Assembly (NCBI GenBank): GCA_051251645.1
Contig: JBPOEY010000002.1
Location: forward strand, 744,001-808,000
Direction: 5' to 3'
From: Litorimonas sp051251645
Lineage (GTDB): Bacteria; Pseudomonadota; Alphaproteobacteria; Caulobacterales; Maricaulaceae
DNA: 64,000 nucleotides
Under the pieces are notes generated by a model. That model did no database searches and was not told the DNA's origin. It saw nothing but the letters and a program-made list of their open reading frames with translations. Shown piece after piece: positions 9,141 to 17,724 of the stretch. The first letter of the stretch is position 1. The number at the start of each line of letters is the position of its first letter. The translations under genes and the position numbers were made by a program.

Positions 9141-10187
9141 ATGCCCTTTGATTTTGATCGTCAAAAAACACGCGATGCGTTTCGCCTCGGTTTGCAGTCC
9201 GCAGTCGCGGCGTCGCTCTGTTTCATTGTTTTCGGTTTGATCGGATCGGACGAAGAGTTTCTTGGCGTTTTGTCTGCCGTCCTAATTGTGCAGCCGAGTA
9301 TAGGACGTACAGTCTCGGCGGGATGGGAACGACTGTTGGCAACAATGGTTGGCAGTGCGGTCGGAATGTTTTGCCTATTTGTCCTACCAAATGGGTACGG
9401 GGTGGCGATTGCACTCGCTATAACGATGTTTGTCATGAACTTTATCGCGGGGTTTCGAGAAAATTGGCGCTACGGTGTTGTTGCGGCGGTCGCCTTGGCG
9501 CTCGCTGATACAAGTGGCGATATCGAGCTCGCCAAAGCCCGCGCGATCGCGATAGGCATTGGCATCTTGATTGGTATCGCAGTTAGCTTAACCGTATGGC
9601 CTGAAAGCGCAGTCAAGCGGGGGCTTCGCCACCGGCGTGCAGCCTTGCGCGCTGCGGCAGAGCGATTCAGCTATGCGCTCAAAGATGAGGAAGGCAGCGA
9701 AAAATCAGATCAAGCGCGGCAGCGATTTCATGCGGCCCTCTCGAACGGTCGCGCGGTTACACGGTCAGCGAAAGTCGGAGAGAAGACGCGGTTGCAACAC
9801 ACGTTCGATTCACTCGAGTCACTCTATAATTCAATCATCGTAATTGACCGGGTCGATAGTCCACTCTCCTATTTTGATAAGGCCGCTATTGAACGGTCCG
9901 ATCTGATCCAGGCGGGGCAAGACGCACTTGCGGCTCTGACGGATGATGAAACGGATACGGCGGAGGCGATTGACGCCTTTTCGACCGCTGTAGATCAGGC
10001 CGAGGCCGGACTATCTAGTCATGATTTAAAGAATGACGGCGCGAACCAAGCCGCGTCTGTGATTTTTGCGCTGCGAGAAATGGAGCAATGTATGTCGGAT
10101 TTCAAAGACCGCAACACATCCGACAGGAGCGGAGGGTTCAAGAGTATGGCCGCATCGTCTCTACAGACCGTAATGGGATCGTCGTAA
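9141..10187 (+). CDS. FUSC-family membrane protein, putative aromatic-acid or toxin exporter
   Basis: A 348-residue inner-membrane protein. Residues about 15-160 hold five or six hydrophobic helices with the Gly-rich AVLIVQPSIGRTVSAGWERLLATMVGS type segment of the FUSC/ArAE family (written here in two parts: AVLIVQPSIGRT and AGWERLLATMVG). The remainder (160-348) is soluble, helical and charged. Family members include the aromatic carboxylate efflux pumps and fusaric-acid resistance proteins. This one is about half the usual 650-700 residues because it has only one membrane half, so it may act as a dimer. It converges on the efflux operon that ends at 10235, but no shared transcript is possible. 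The substrate is unknown. Confidence 0.75.
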   Translation: MPFDFDRQKTRDAFRLGLQSAVAASLCFIVFGLIGSDEEFLGVLSAVLIVQPSIGRTVSAGWERLLATMVGSAVGMFCLFVLPNGYGVAIALAITMFVMNFIAGFRENWRYGVVAAVALALADTSGDIELAKARAIAIGIGILIGIAVSLTVWPESAVKRGLRHRRAALRAAAERFSYALKDEEGSEKSDQARQRFHAALSNGRAVTRSAKVGEKTRLQHTFDSLESLYNSIIVIDRVDSPLSYFDKAAIERSDLIQAGQDALAALTDDETDTAEAIDAFSTAVDQAEAGLSSHDLKNDGANQAASVIFALREMEQCMSDFKDRNTSDRSGGFKSMAASSLQTVMGSS

Positions 10188-10234
10188 GCTAATTCCTGTA
10201 CGTCCTACGCCGGAAGCTTTCAGTGATATTACGC

Positions 10235-11611
10235 TTATGGACCTACAGGACCTGCTGCCAAATAGGCATCAATTAGGGCCGTCCGAATGGCGGACTCCTC
10301 GCGAATGCGTGAGGATTGGATCGCGTTAACCCGGCGTTGAACCGTCAACACGTCCAGCAGGATCGCCTCGCCCAAATCGAACCGAACTTGTTCAAGCTCT
10401 AACGCTTGTCCCGCTGCACGGCTGGCAGCGTCGAGTGCGATCAGCCGAGTTTGAAAAACCTCTAGTCGGTCCAAAGAGGCAATCACGTCCCGATAAGCGT
10501 CACGTAAGGCTTCGCTATAGGTCGCGAGCGCCGCATCAAGGCGGGTGCGCGATTCAGCGATCCGGGCTGTATCAAGGCCATTATCAAAGACTGTATCGCT
10601 AAGCGCTGCGGAGAGGCTTCCGACATAGGTCTCAATGTCGAATAAGTCAGACACGCTGCCGCCCCCGCCGAAGGATCCACTCAAACCGATCCCGGGAAGG
10701 GTGCTGGCCTTTGTGGCATCTAGGTTAGCGGCGGCTGACACGACGGCGAGACGTTGGGCTTCAATATCATATCGGGCCAAGACAGCGCGGTCCGCCGTCG
10801 TGCGGAGGGTCGCTTGCTGCACCGCGATTGGGGGCAAGGTCTCTGCAATCGGAAGGGCTTCGACATCATAACGTCCGACAAGATCGGCCAAGGTGCGGCG
10901 GGATTCGCGCGCACCAAGTTGTTGCGCAAAGAGACTGGCGCGGGAGTTTTCATATTCAGCTTCGGCGAGGGCATAATCAGACCGGGCTATATCTCCAGCT
11001 TCAAACCGGGCGCGCGACACGCGCAACGTTTCGCCCAGAAACTCGAAATTTTCCTGCGCAAGAGCGAGCTGAAGGTCCGTTTCAATCGCTTGAACATAGG
11101 CTTGGGCTGTGCGCGCTAAAATGGTGCGTTGGAGGCGCGCGAATTCTGCCTGCCTTAGGAATAGCTGCGCTTGGCTTCCGCGCACAGTGGCTCGAATTTC
11201 ACCAAAGAGGTCCGGATCAAAAGACAGGCTGGCCGAGAGCCTCGCGCTATCATCCAGATCAAAATCATCAATATCTGTCGCTAGACCGGAAGAGCCTGAC
11301 ACTCCGACAAAAGGACCGCGCCGCGCGCGCGACTGCGACAGTCGGAGATCCGCTGCCTCGACAGCGATGCGGGCCTGTTCGACGGAATTATTCCCCAAGA
11401 GTGCGGCGTCTAGATAATCTGCGAGCAACGGGTCGGGCAGAAGGTCTGCAAAAGACTCTGCCGGGCGGTCTGCAATCGTGCCGAGCGCGCTGGCGGGGAC
11501 TGTGCCGTTCAGCGCATTAATCTCAGCGTCGGTCTCATAGGGCGATGTCGCGCAGCCGATCAGAAGCAGAGCGGATACAGCGACTGTCCCGTGCAGGAGC
11601 GCCTGTTTCAT
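10235..11611 (-). CDS. TolC/NodT-type outer-membrane efflux lipoprotein
   Basis: The outer-membrane channel of a tripartite pump. The 458-residue product starts MKQALLH and has a lipoprotein signal ending LLLIGC. The rest has the duplicated long helical pattern of TolC proteins (for example ARIAVEAADLRLSQSRARRG and RTILARTAQAYVQAIETDLQ), and the usual C-terminal helix pair. I chose this start over the upstream possibilities because GAGGA at 11620-11624 sits eight bases before it and because longer versions would bury the lipobox. It is the last gene of the adaptor-ATPase-permease-channel operon, 22 bases after the permease stop. Confidence 0.9.
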   Translation of the reverse strand: MKQALLHGTVAVSALLLIGCATSPYETDAEINALNGTVPASALGTIADRPAESFADLLPDPLLADYLDAALLGNNSVEQARIAVEAADLRLSQSRARRGPFVGVSGSSGLATDIDDFDLDDSARLSASLSFDPDLFGEIRATVRGSQAQLFLRQAEFARLQRTILARTAQAYVQAIETDLQLALAQENFEFLGETLRVSRARFEAGDIARSDYALAEAEYENSRASLFAQQLGARESRRTLADLVGRYDVEALPIAETLPPIAVQQATLRTTADRAVLARYDIEAQRLAVVSAAANLDATKASTLPGIGLSGSFGGGGSVSDLFDIETYVGSLSAALSDTVFDNGLDTARIAESRTRLDAALATYSEALRDAYRDVIASLDRLEVFQTRLIALDAASRAAGQALELEQVRFDLGEAILLDVLTVQRRVNAIQSSRIREESAIRTALIDAYLAAGPVGP

Positions 11612-11619
11612 CAGTGATG

Positions 11620-11624
11620 TCCTC
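11620..11624 (-). promoter_or_regulatory. Ribosome binding site that fixes the TolC-type start
   Basis: GAGGA on the minus strand, eight bases before the ATG at 11611. It favours the start that places the lipobox 18 residues in, rather than an ATG at 11641 overlapping the permease end or the far-upstream ATG at 11827. Confidence 0.6.
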
Positions 11625-11633
11625 AGTGGGGGC

Positions 11634-12869
11634 TTACTCATGGCGCAAAGCCTCCACGGGATTGAGACGGCTGGCGCGACGGGCAGGTAGAAAACCAAAC
11701 ACGACGCCGGTAAAGAGCGCCGAACCAAAGGCGAGTATTGCCGTCGGCGCGCTATGGCGTATCTTGAGGACCGCTTCATTACCGACATTACTCGAGCGTT
11801 CCGCAAATTCTCCGGCGCCATACCCAACGGCTAAGCCGATCGCGCCTCCAATGGCGCAGAGTACGATTGCCTCGACTAAGAATTGTAGCAATATATCTGA
11901 TCCCCGCGCGCCGACGCTCATTCGAAGGCCGATTTCACGCGTTCGTTCGGCAACACTGACCAGCATAATATTCATAACGCCAACGCCGCCAACAATTAGC
12001 GTAATGACGCCAATAGAGGCGAGCAGGATGGTGAACATTTGTTGACCTTGTGCCCGCTGCTGTCGGTTGGCGCTGAAGTTAAAAATGCGGAAATCCGGTG
12101 CGTCTGCCGCAGACAGATTACGGGATCGTCGGAGGATTGAATCGACTTCAGTTTCGATAAAGGCGAGTGAATCGGGTGTCTCTCCGACGACCTGAATACT
12201 ATCAACTTTGTTTTTGACCAACCAATCATCGCCACTGATGCGCGCGCGCATCGTCGTTCTTGGGACCACAATAAAATCGTTCTCATCATTTCCGCGCGAC
12301 CATTGCGCTTCATACGTGTCCAACACGCCGATCACTTCAAAGGGGATGCGCTTGATGACGATGGTCGCACCAATGGGATAGCTCTTGCCAAAGAGACGTT
12401 CTGACGTACTCGACCCTAAGATGGCGACAGTGCGAGAGAACTCTAAGTCCTCAGGGAGAAGATTGCGCCCAGATGTTAGTTTCATATCATTCGTGGCAAG
12501 ATAATCCTGATCTGTGCCGCGAATATCCGATTGCGAGTCTGTGCCGGGAACAACAACGGACTCACTACTATTCACAAGGCCAGAGACAGCTTCTGCGCCG
12601 CGAATAGCTCGGATTTGATCAACGTCTGATTCCGTAAAACGGCGGTAGGGTTTCCGGTTCGAGGCTCGACCTCGGGTCCAATTAGGATTGAGCGAAATTG
12701 ACCGTGAATTAATCCCGCCCAAACTATCCATGATTTGGTCTTTCGCGCCGTTTCCGATGACCAGCATGGCATAGACAGCGGCGACACCGATAATGATGCC
12801 GAGCATTGTTAGCAGGCTGCGCATTTTACGCTCGAGCAGAGAATTTAGGGCGAGCTTAAGAAGTTTCAT
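11634..12869 (-). CDS. MacB/FtsX-type ABC transporter permease
   Basis: A 411-residue inner-membrane protein with the MacB layout. A first transmembrane helix lies at about 18-40 (LLTMLGIIIGVAAVYAMLVIG), then a periplasmic domain of some 230 residues containing LLPEDLEFSRTVAILG and FEVIGVLD, then three helices at about 285-400 with the FtsX signature IGVITLIVGGVGVMNIMLVS followed by RTREIGLRMSVGA. In E. coli MacB the ATPase is fused to this part; here it is a separate upstream gene overlapping by four bases (ATGA). MacB-type machines drive substrates from the periplasm through TolC rather than across the inner membrane. The substrate is not predictable. Confidence 0.93.
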   Translation of the reverse strand: MKLLKLALNSLLERKMRSLLTMLGIIIGVAAVYAMLVIGNGAKDQIMDSLGGINSRSISLNPNWTRGRASNRKPYRRFTESDVDQIRAIRGAEAVSGLVNSSESVVVPGTDSQSDIRGTDQDYLATNDMKLTSGRNLLPEDLEFSRTVAILGSSTSERLFGKSYPIGATIVIKRIPFEVIGVLDTYEAQWSRGNDENDFIVVPRTTMRARISGDDWLVKNKVDSIQVVGETPDSLAFIETEVDSILRRSRNLSAADAPDFRIFNFSANRQQRAQGQQMFTILLASIGVITLIVGGVGVMNIMLVSVAERTREIGLRMSVGARGSDILLQFLVEAIVLCAIGGAIGLAVGYGAGEFAERSSNVGNEAVLKIRHSAPTAILAFGSALFTGVVFGFLPARRASRLNPVEALRHE

Positions 12870-13555
12870 GCGGCAACCTTCTCGTTCATTTTGTCTTCGA
12901 CAACGCGCCCATCCCGCATGGTCACAATGCGGTCAGCATAGGCGGCGACGTCTGCATCATGTGTAATCAAGATAATGGTCAGCCCCTCAGCCGAGAGGCG
13001 CTTTAATAAGGCCATGATGCTGTCAGAGGTTTTGCTGTCGAGGGCGCCAGTGGGTTCATCCGCGAGCAAGAGCTTGGGTTTGCCGACAAGGGCGCGGGCG
13101 ATGGCAACGCGCTGCTGCTGTCCGCCGGATAGCTGTGTCGGCTTATTGAGCATGCGGTCAGCGAGGTCGACTTCGCCCAAAGCCGCTTGTGCGGCCTCTT
13201 TGGCATTGGTCACAGCGGGCCGACGATAGGTCAAAGGCAGCATAACATTGCCGAGCGCTGTTTGACGCGGCAGTAATTGAAAGCTCTGAAAGACAAAGCC
13301 CAAGGTTTCATTACGAAATCGCGCAAGACCGCGAAGGCCAAGTTTCACGATATTCTGTCCGTCGATTTCAACCTCGCCTGTATCGGGTTTGTCGAGTCCG
13401 CCCAGCATATTCATGAGGGTTGATTTTCCCGATCCGGACGCGCCAACAACCGCGAGAAATTGACCTGAGGGAACGGTCAGGTCCACGCCGTCAAGCGCGT
13501 GGATTTCCTGCCCACCCAAAAGATATGTTTTACGCAGGTTGCGTGTGACGATCAT
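12866..13555 (-). CDS. ABC transporter ATP-binding protein (MacB/LolD type)
   Basis: A 229-residue cytoplasmic ATPase that powers the neighbouring permease. Walker A is GASGSGKST (about residues 37-45), the Q loop is FVFQSFQLLPRQTA, the signature is LSGGQQQRVAIARAL, Walker B is LLADEPTGALDS and the switch His is in ILITHD. The QLLPRQTALGNVMLPL stretch is typical of the LolD/MacB/FtsE subfamily. Its start overlaps the adaptor gene by four bases and its end overlaps the permease gene by four bases, so the three are coupled. A function in lipoprotein release is unlikely because the operon also carries an adaptor and an outer-membrane channel. Confidence 0.95.
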   Translation of the reverse strand: MIVTRNLRKTYLLGGQEIHALDGVDLTVPSGQFLAVVGASGSGKSTLMNMLGGLDKPDTGEVEIDGQNIVKLGLRGLARFRNETLGFVFQSFQLLPRQTALGNVMLPLTYRRPAVTNAKEAAQAALGEVDLADRMLNKPTQLSGGQQQRVAIARALVGKPKLLLADEPTGALDSKTSDSIMALLKRLSAEGLTIILITHDADVAAYADRIVTMRDGRVVEDKMNEKVAA

Positions 13556-15072
13556 CGTCCGCTGCCTCCGGGACGTCCTCCGCCCGGACGTCCGCCTTGA
13601 CCCGTTGCGCCCACACCTGTGACGACACTATCCGTATCGGACAGGCCATCGACGACTTCGACAAAGGACCCATCTGATAGACCTAGTTTTACCGTGCGTT
13701 TGCTCATTTTTCCGTCTTCAGTCGCAACCCAAAGCTCAACCGGACGGATCGTGCGTTCTAGACCGACTTGGGCGGTGTAGGCTTGCCGTTCTGTCGCATT
13801 AAGAAATGTCTTGATCTGATTATCGATCATCTCATTCATCGCAATCCGCATGGGCGTATGCATGAAAGATTTTGTTGGGTCATTGATCAGGTCGCGCATG
13901 CGCTGCGTGGCGGGTTCGATTTGCTCTTTGAAATTATCGACGCGGCTTTGCGGCAACCCAATTGTCGCGAGGCGCGCATAGGTTGGCGAAAGAAGACTTG
14001 GTTTTTCTTCTGCGCCTTCACGGCGGGTCTCAAACTGTGCAAGGTCACGAGGCGACGGGCGAAAACGCTCGACACTCACGGGGAGTCGTCGCGAGCGACT
14101 TTTGACTTCGGTGGTAATTTGGAGGTTGGCGGTCATCCCAGGCATTAAGCGGTTGGACGGATTTTCTGCGCCAATAACAGCAATGTAAGAAATGATGTTG
14201 TTGGTCTCTTGGCTTTTGAACCGCAATTGCTCGACAACGCCCTCGACAGGGTCATCGGGATAGGCATCAACGGTAAACCGTGCCGTGTCTCCCGCTTCTA
14301 GCCCGGCGACATCGGATTCGATAATCACGGCTTCGACTTGAATTTCTGACAGATCAGCCGCGATCGTGAACAATTCGGGAGCCGAAAAACTGGCCTGCAC
14401 AGTCTGACCTGGATCGATCTTACGGTCGATGACCACACCATCAATTGGCGAGAATATGGTGGTGCGGTCTTGGTCGGCACGAGCTTCTTCGAGTTGCGCC
14501 ATGAGTTGACGTAGGCTCGCTTGGGAAGAGACGACCCGGGCTTGGGCAAGTTTAAGGTTGGCCGAGGAAACACCAACATCACGTTGTGCGCCTTCGAGCT
14601 GGGCTTGGCTAATCGCTTGTTGTTCGAACAGGCCTTCGCGTCGCGTGAGTTGGAGTTGCGCATTATCAAGACTAACTTGCGCACTTTCGACGGAGGCTTT
14701 TTGAACATCAATGTCGGCGCGAGCGGAATCGATCCGGCTTAGAATTTGTTGCACCCGACTATCAAAGGATGTTGGATCAATCCGGGCTAGAATTTCACCG
14801 GCTTTGACGGGTGAATTAAAGTCAACCAGCACATCAATTACGCGCCCGGAGACTTCGGATCCGACCATGACTTCTTGGCGAGGAACGATCTTGCCTGTTG
14901 CCCCGACAACGCGAGTGATGTCGCCAACGGATGGCGTGACAGTTTGAAGGGATCGGACGGGCTCTGCAGTTTCTTTACCGCCGCTACAGGCGACCAAAAC
15001 CAGTGCGCCGAATAATATGAGCGGCTTGAGCGGCGCATAGATCCGTCGTGATCGTGTGTCGGAAAAAATCAT
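13552..15072 (-). CDS. HlyD/MacA-type periplasmic adaptor lipoprotein
   Basis: The first gene of the efflux operon, 506 residues. A signal with a lipobox (LVLVAC, Cys29) anchors it to the inner membrane. The order is as in MacA: first lipoyl half (about 70-95, SGRVIDVLVDFNSPVKAGEIL), a long coiled-coil hairpin (about 105-205) with repeats of Gln/Ala/Leu, the second lipoyl half (TIFSPIDGVVIDRKIDPGQTVQ), a beta-barrel (about 245-325) and a final domain to about 485. Unusual is an extra, mostly helical stretch of about 100 residues (about 335-435) between the barrel and the last domain. The C-terminus is a Gly/Arg/Pro tail (GGRPGGGRPGG). Confidence 0.92.
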   Translation of the reverse strand: MIFSDTRSRRIYAPLKPLILFGALVLVACSGGKETAEPVRSLQTVTPSVGDITRVVGATGKIVPRQEVMVGSEVSGRVIDVLVDFNSPVKAGEILARIDPTSFDSRVQQILSRIDSARADIDVQKASVESAQVSLDNAQLQLTRREGLFEQQAISQAQLEGAQRDVGVSSANLKLAQARVVSSQASLRQLMAQLEEARADQDRTTIFSPIDGVVIDRKIDPGQTVQASFSAPELFTIAADLSEIQVEAVIIESDVAGLEAGDTARFTVDAYPDDPVEGVVEQLRFKSQETNNIISYIAVIGAENPSNRLMPGMTANLQITTEVKSRSRRLPVSVERFRPSPRDLAQFETRREGAEEKPSLLSPTYARLATIGLPQSRVDNFKEQIEPATQRMRDLINDPTKSFMHTPMRIAMNEMIDNQIKTFLNATERQAYTAQVGLERTIRPVELWVATEDGKMSKRTVKLGLSDGSFVEVVDGLSDTDSVVTGVGATGQGGRPGGGRPGGSGR

Positions 15073-15292
15073 CCGCTTACAAGCCCCCTGAAGACTAATT
15101 TATCGTTATTCAATCTTGCCATCGCGGGCCACATTCTGTCCGTCAAGTTAATAGGCGGAAGGCTTTGCGCCTTTCGCAATATTTTCAAATTCGGTGTTGA
15201 CGGTCAGTTTGTAAGACAATGGTTCAATGTGCCGAGTAGGCATTTATTCTACGTATTAACTTGGCGGATGGATGGAGCTGTAAGGCAAAGGT

Positions 15293-16320
15293 CTAGCCGA
15301 CGAGCGGATAGAGGATCATTGTGCAAATTAATCCTGTCACGGCGATAAGGGTCGTCGACACAGTCCATGTCGCGAGCGTCTCCTTTTCGGAGATGCCGAA
15401 GAGGCGGCTGACTAACCAAAAGCCTGAGTCATTGACGTAAGATATGCCGCTGGCGCCTGCGGCGATGGCAATGGTGATTAAGGCGAGTTGCGGGTCGGAG
15501 AGCATCATCGGAGTCAAGATCGGCGCGATGAGCCCGGCCGCCGTGATCATGGCAACCGTCGCGCTACCTTGCGCCGCGCGAATGATAAGCGCGAGAACAA
15601 AAGCCATGAGAAGAGGGGTCAAACCGATAGACAGAACGCCATTGGCAATTTGTTCGCCCGCGCCCGTATCGACGAGCACTTGCTTGAACGCGCCGCTCGC
15701 AATTAGGAGCGCTGAAAACGGATGGCCGATGAGGGTTAATAGGTCTTGGACTATGCCTTGCGGCAAGATGAGTTTTGATAATGTCCCGGCGACAATTAAG
15801 ATCAGCGGTAGCAGAATGAGACCGAGGGCGGAATGAACGCATGTCCGACCGCTAGACCCGCACATAAAGGAAGGCCGAAATAGAGTTCAACCTTGCCGCT
15901 TTTCTTTGCCAAACCAGCAATAAAGGGCATCAGGATAATCAAGGCGACGTCAAAGAAAACAGGCGTTGCGGCGACAAGCCCTAAAACGCCCATCGCCCAT
16001 TTCTGGCGCCTGTGATTACTGAGCTTCGCCGTACCGTTGGCAAGCGTTTGTATTCCGCCTGATGCTTCCAAAATAATCCCAAACAAAGCGCCTAGACCAA
16101 TGACGGGCGCAATGAACCCGAGCACGCCGCCCATGCCAGTGCTGACGGTTGCCAAAGCGCCGTCAGGCGACATACCTGCGGCGACCGCTGAGAGGATGGC
16201 AACGAGGAGGAGCGCCGCAAAGGCGTTCATTTTGGCCCGTAAAATGAGAATTAAAAGTGCCACGATCCCGGCCAACGTGGCTAGGATGGGCTGATAGGTG
16301 GTTATGAATTCGATTGCCAA
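15293..16320 (-). pseudogene. Gluconate:H+ symporter (GntP family), broken by internal deletion and frameshift
   Basis: Two overlapping frames together resemble one GntP-family permease. The first (TTG at 16320, stop at 15802-15804) gives about 165 good residues ending HAFIPP, the point where intact family members continue TPGP. After CCGCC the homology resumes in another frame with ALGLILLPLILIVAG and runs to a normal C-terminus at 15293 (QGSATVAMITAAGLIAPIL, GISYVNDSGFW). About 343 family-like residues remain against the usual 440-450, so roughly 100 codons are missing at about 15826-15832 together with the frame. A sequencing error would not remove 100 codons. It is the last gene of the sugar operon, five bases after gluconokinase, and was probably the uptake partner of that kinase. 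Confidence 0.82.
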
Positions 16321-16324
16321 TCCC

Positions 16325-16831
16325 TCATGTTTGCAGGATATGGATGAGTTGAGCCGTCATCTGTGCCACGATCATGGCAGGAGCATCACGGGCGTCAAAT
16401 TCATAAGCGTCATCAGGAACACAGAGAGCCGCATATTGGCTCGGTAAAAGCTGAGCTGGCATGAAGTGATCCCGTGTGCTCAGGCGGGCAATCATATCAA
16501 CGTGATCCGTTTTCAGGTGTGCGAAGATAATGTGGCGATCGACGTGACCCAATCGGGTGCGAACAAAAGGCGTCAGGGCGGAACAAGCCAAAACAAGGAC
16601 GGGAGCCGAATGCCCGTCAACAGCCTCGCAAATGTTGTCTATCCAACCCGCTCGATCCTGATCGGTCAGCGCTATGCCAGACGCCATTTTCTTAATGTTT
16701 TCGGCGGGGTGGAACCGATCGCCTTCTAGAAACGGCCAGCCGTTTTTATCCGCTAAGGCGCGCCCGATTGTTGATTTCCCGCATCCCGATACGCCCATAA
16801 TCACAATGAGGGATCGGGCTGGGGACGACAT
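16325..16831 (-). CDS. gntK: Gluconokinase
   Basis: Phosphorylates D-gluconate to 6-phosphogluconate, feeding the Entner-Doudoroff or pentose phosphate route. The 168-residue size is normal for the GntK/IdnK family. Walker A is GVSGCGKST (about 13-21), followed by the family blocks FLEGDRFHPAENIKKMASG and LTDQDRAGW. Later, RDHFMPAQLLPSQYAAL is the conserved lid and gluconate region. ATG at 16831 lies two bases after the stop of the TIM-barrel gene. Because the permease behind it is broken, the kinase must now depend on gluconate from another transporter or from within the cell. Confidence 0.93.
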   Translation of the reverse strand: MSSPARSLIVIMGVSGCGKSTIGRALADKNGWPFLEGDRFHPAENIKKMASGIALTDQDRAGWIDNICEAVDGHSAPVLVLACSALTPFVRTRLGHVDRHIIFAHLKTDHVDMIARLSTRDHFMPAQLLPSQYAALCVPDDAYEFDARDAPAMIVAQMTAQLIHILQT

Positions 16832-16833
16832 AA

Positions 16834-17724
16834 TTAGAAACGCATGGCTTTCACGGCGTCATAGCTGGTCTGGATGGATTGTCGGAACGGCTGCGGCGGG
16901 TTGTCATGCTCGGCGATGAAATACTCCAAACCCGACACGGAATTCTCTGCAAAGTAAGTCTCGAACGGCAGCGTCCCTTCGCCGACATTGACCATCAAAT
17001 CTTGAATGGTGGTCGCGAAATCGAGGCTTGTGGCATAGGGGCTTGGGTCGCCGGCCATGTCCTTGATGTGGCAGAGCTTAAAGCGGCCGGGGTTGTCAGC
17101 AAAGAGCTTGGAGATATTGACGCTCGCCAGCGCGGCCCAAAAGAAATCAAGCTCAAATGAAACAAGGGCGGGATCTGTTTCCGATAGCAAGATGTCCATG
17201 CCTGTAACGCCGTCCCCAAGGTCGAAAAATTCGAAATGGTGGTTGTGGTAAGCTAGTTTGATGTTCGCAGTGCTCAGGACCGCTGCCGCACGATTGAGCA
17301 TGTCGGCATGGCGTTTGTAATCTTCCTTGCTGCGTTGATCGTCACTTAACCACGGCAGGATGACATAGTCACATCCAAGCGTAGCGGCGGTCTCGGCGAG
17401 CTGTTCTGGCGTGTCCGACAGGCTGTTATAATCGACATGGCTCGCGGGCGCAGGAAGGCCGACATCATCAAGAATTTTGCGCAATTCAGAGGGTGCGCGG
17501 TCCGCGAAGTTACGCCCATTCAGCTCAACGAAATCATAGCCGACCTCTTTGATCATCTGGAAGGTGCCGACGAAATCAACCGCTAGGGCTTCGCGTAAGC
17601 TGTAGGTCTGCAGTCCGATCTTACTGATCTGACGGCTTCCGACCGCAGGCATCGCTGACGGTTTGCACCCGGCAGCTAGCATGAGCGCGCTACTGGCCGC
17701 GAGGAAAGTTCTGCGGTCTATCAC
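16834..17724 (-). CDS. Tat-exported lipoprotein, TIM-barrel sugar isomerase/epimerase family
   Basis: A 296-residue protein of the xylose-isomerase-like TIM-barrel superfamily (sugar phosphate isomerase/epimerase). GTG at 17724 is chosen because it overlaps the GMC stop (GTGA) and gives a clean leader: twin Arg at residues 4-5 (DRRTFLAASS) then LAAGC with Cys20, a Tat lipoprotein signal. The barrel shows GLQTYSLREAL, YDFVELNG, PASHVDYNSL, LAYHNHHFEF, SFELDFFWA and FKLCHIKDM, with Glu, His and Asp residues at the usual metal sites. Most relatives are cytoplasmic, so export suggests the substrate is the oxidised glycoside made by the neighbouring periplasmic dehydrogenase. The reaction is inferred only. 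Confidence 0.85.
   Translation of the reverse strand: MIDRRTFLAASSALMLAAGCKPSAMPAVGSRQISKIGLQTYSLREALAVDFVGTFQMIKEVGYDFVELNGRNFADRAPSELRKILDDVGLPAPASHVDYNSLSDTPEQLAETAATLGCDYVILPWLSDDQRSKEDYKRHADMLNRAAAVLSTANIKLAYHNHHFEFFDLGDGVTGMDILLSETDPALVSFELDFFWAALASVNISKLFADNPGRFKLCHIKDMAGDPSPYATSLDFATTIQDLMVNVGEGTLPFETYFAENSVSGLEYFIAEHDNPPQPFRQSIQTSYDAVKAMRF

Noticed and set aside
15160..15185. AAGGC-TTTGC-GCCTT as a terminator behind the broken gluconate permease.
   Set aside because: A short stem without a T run on either strand, more than 100 bases from the gene end.
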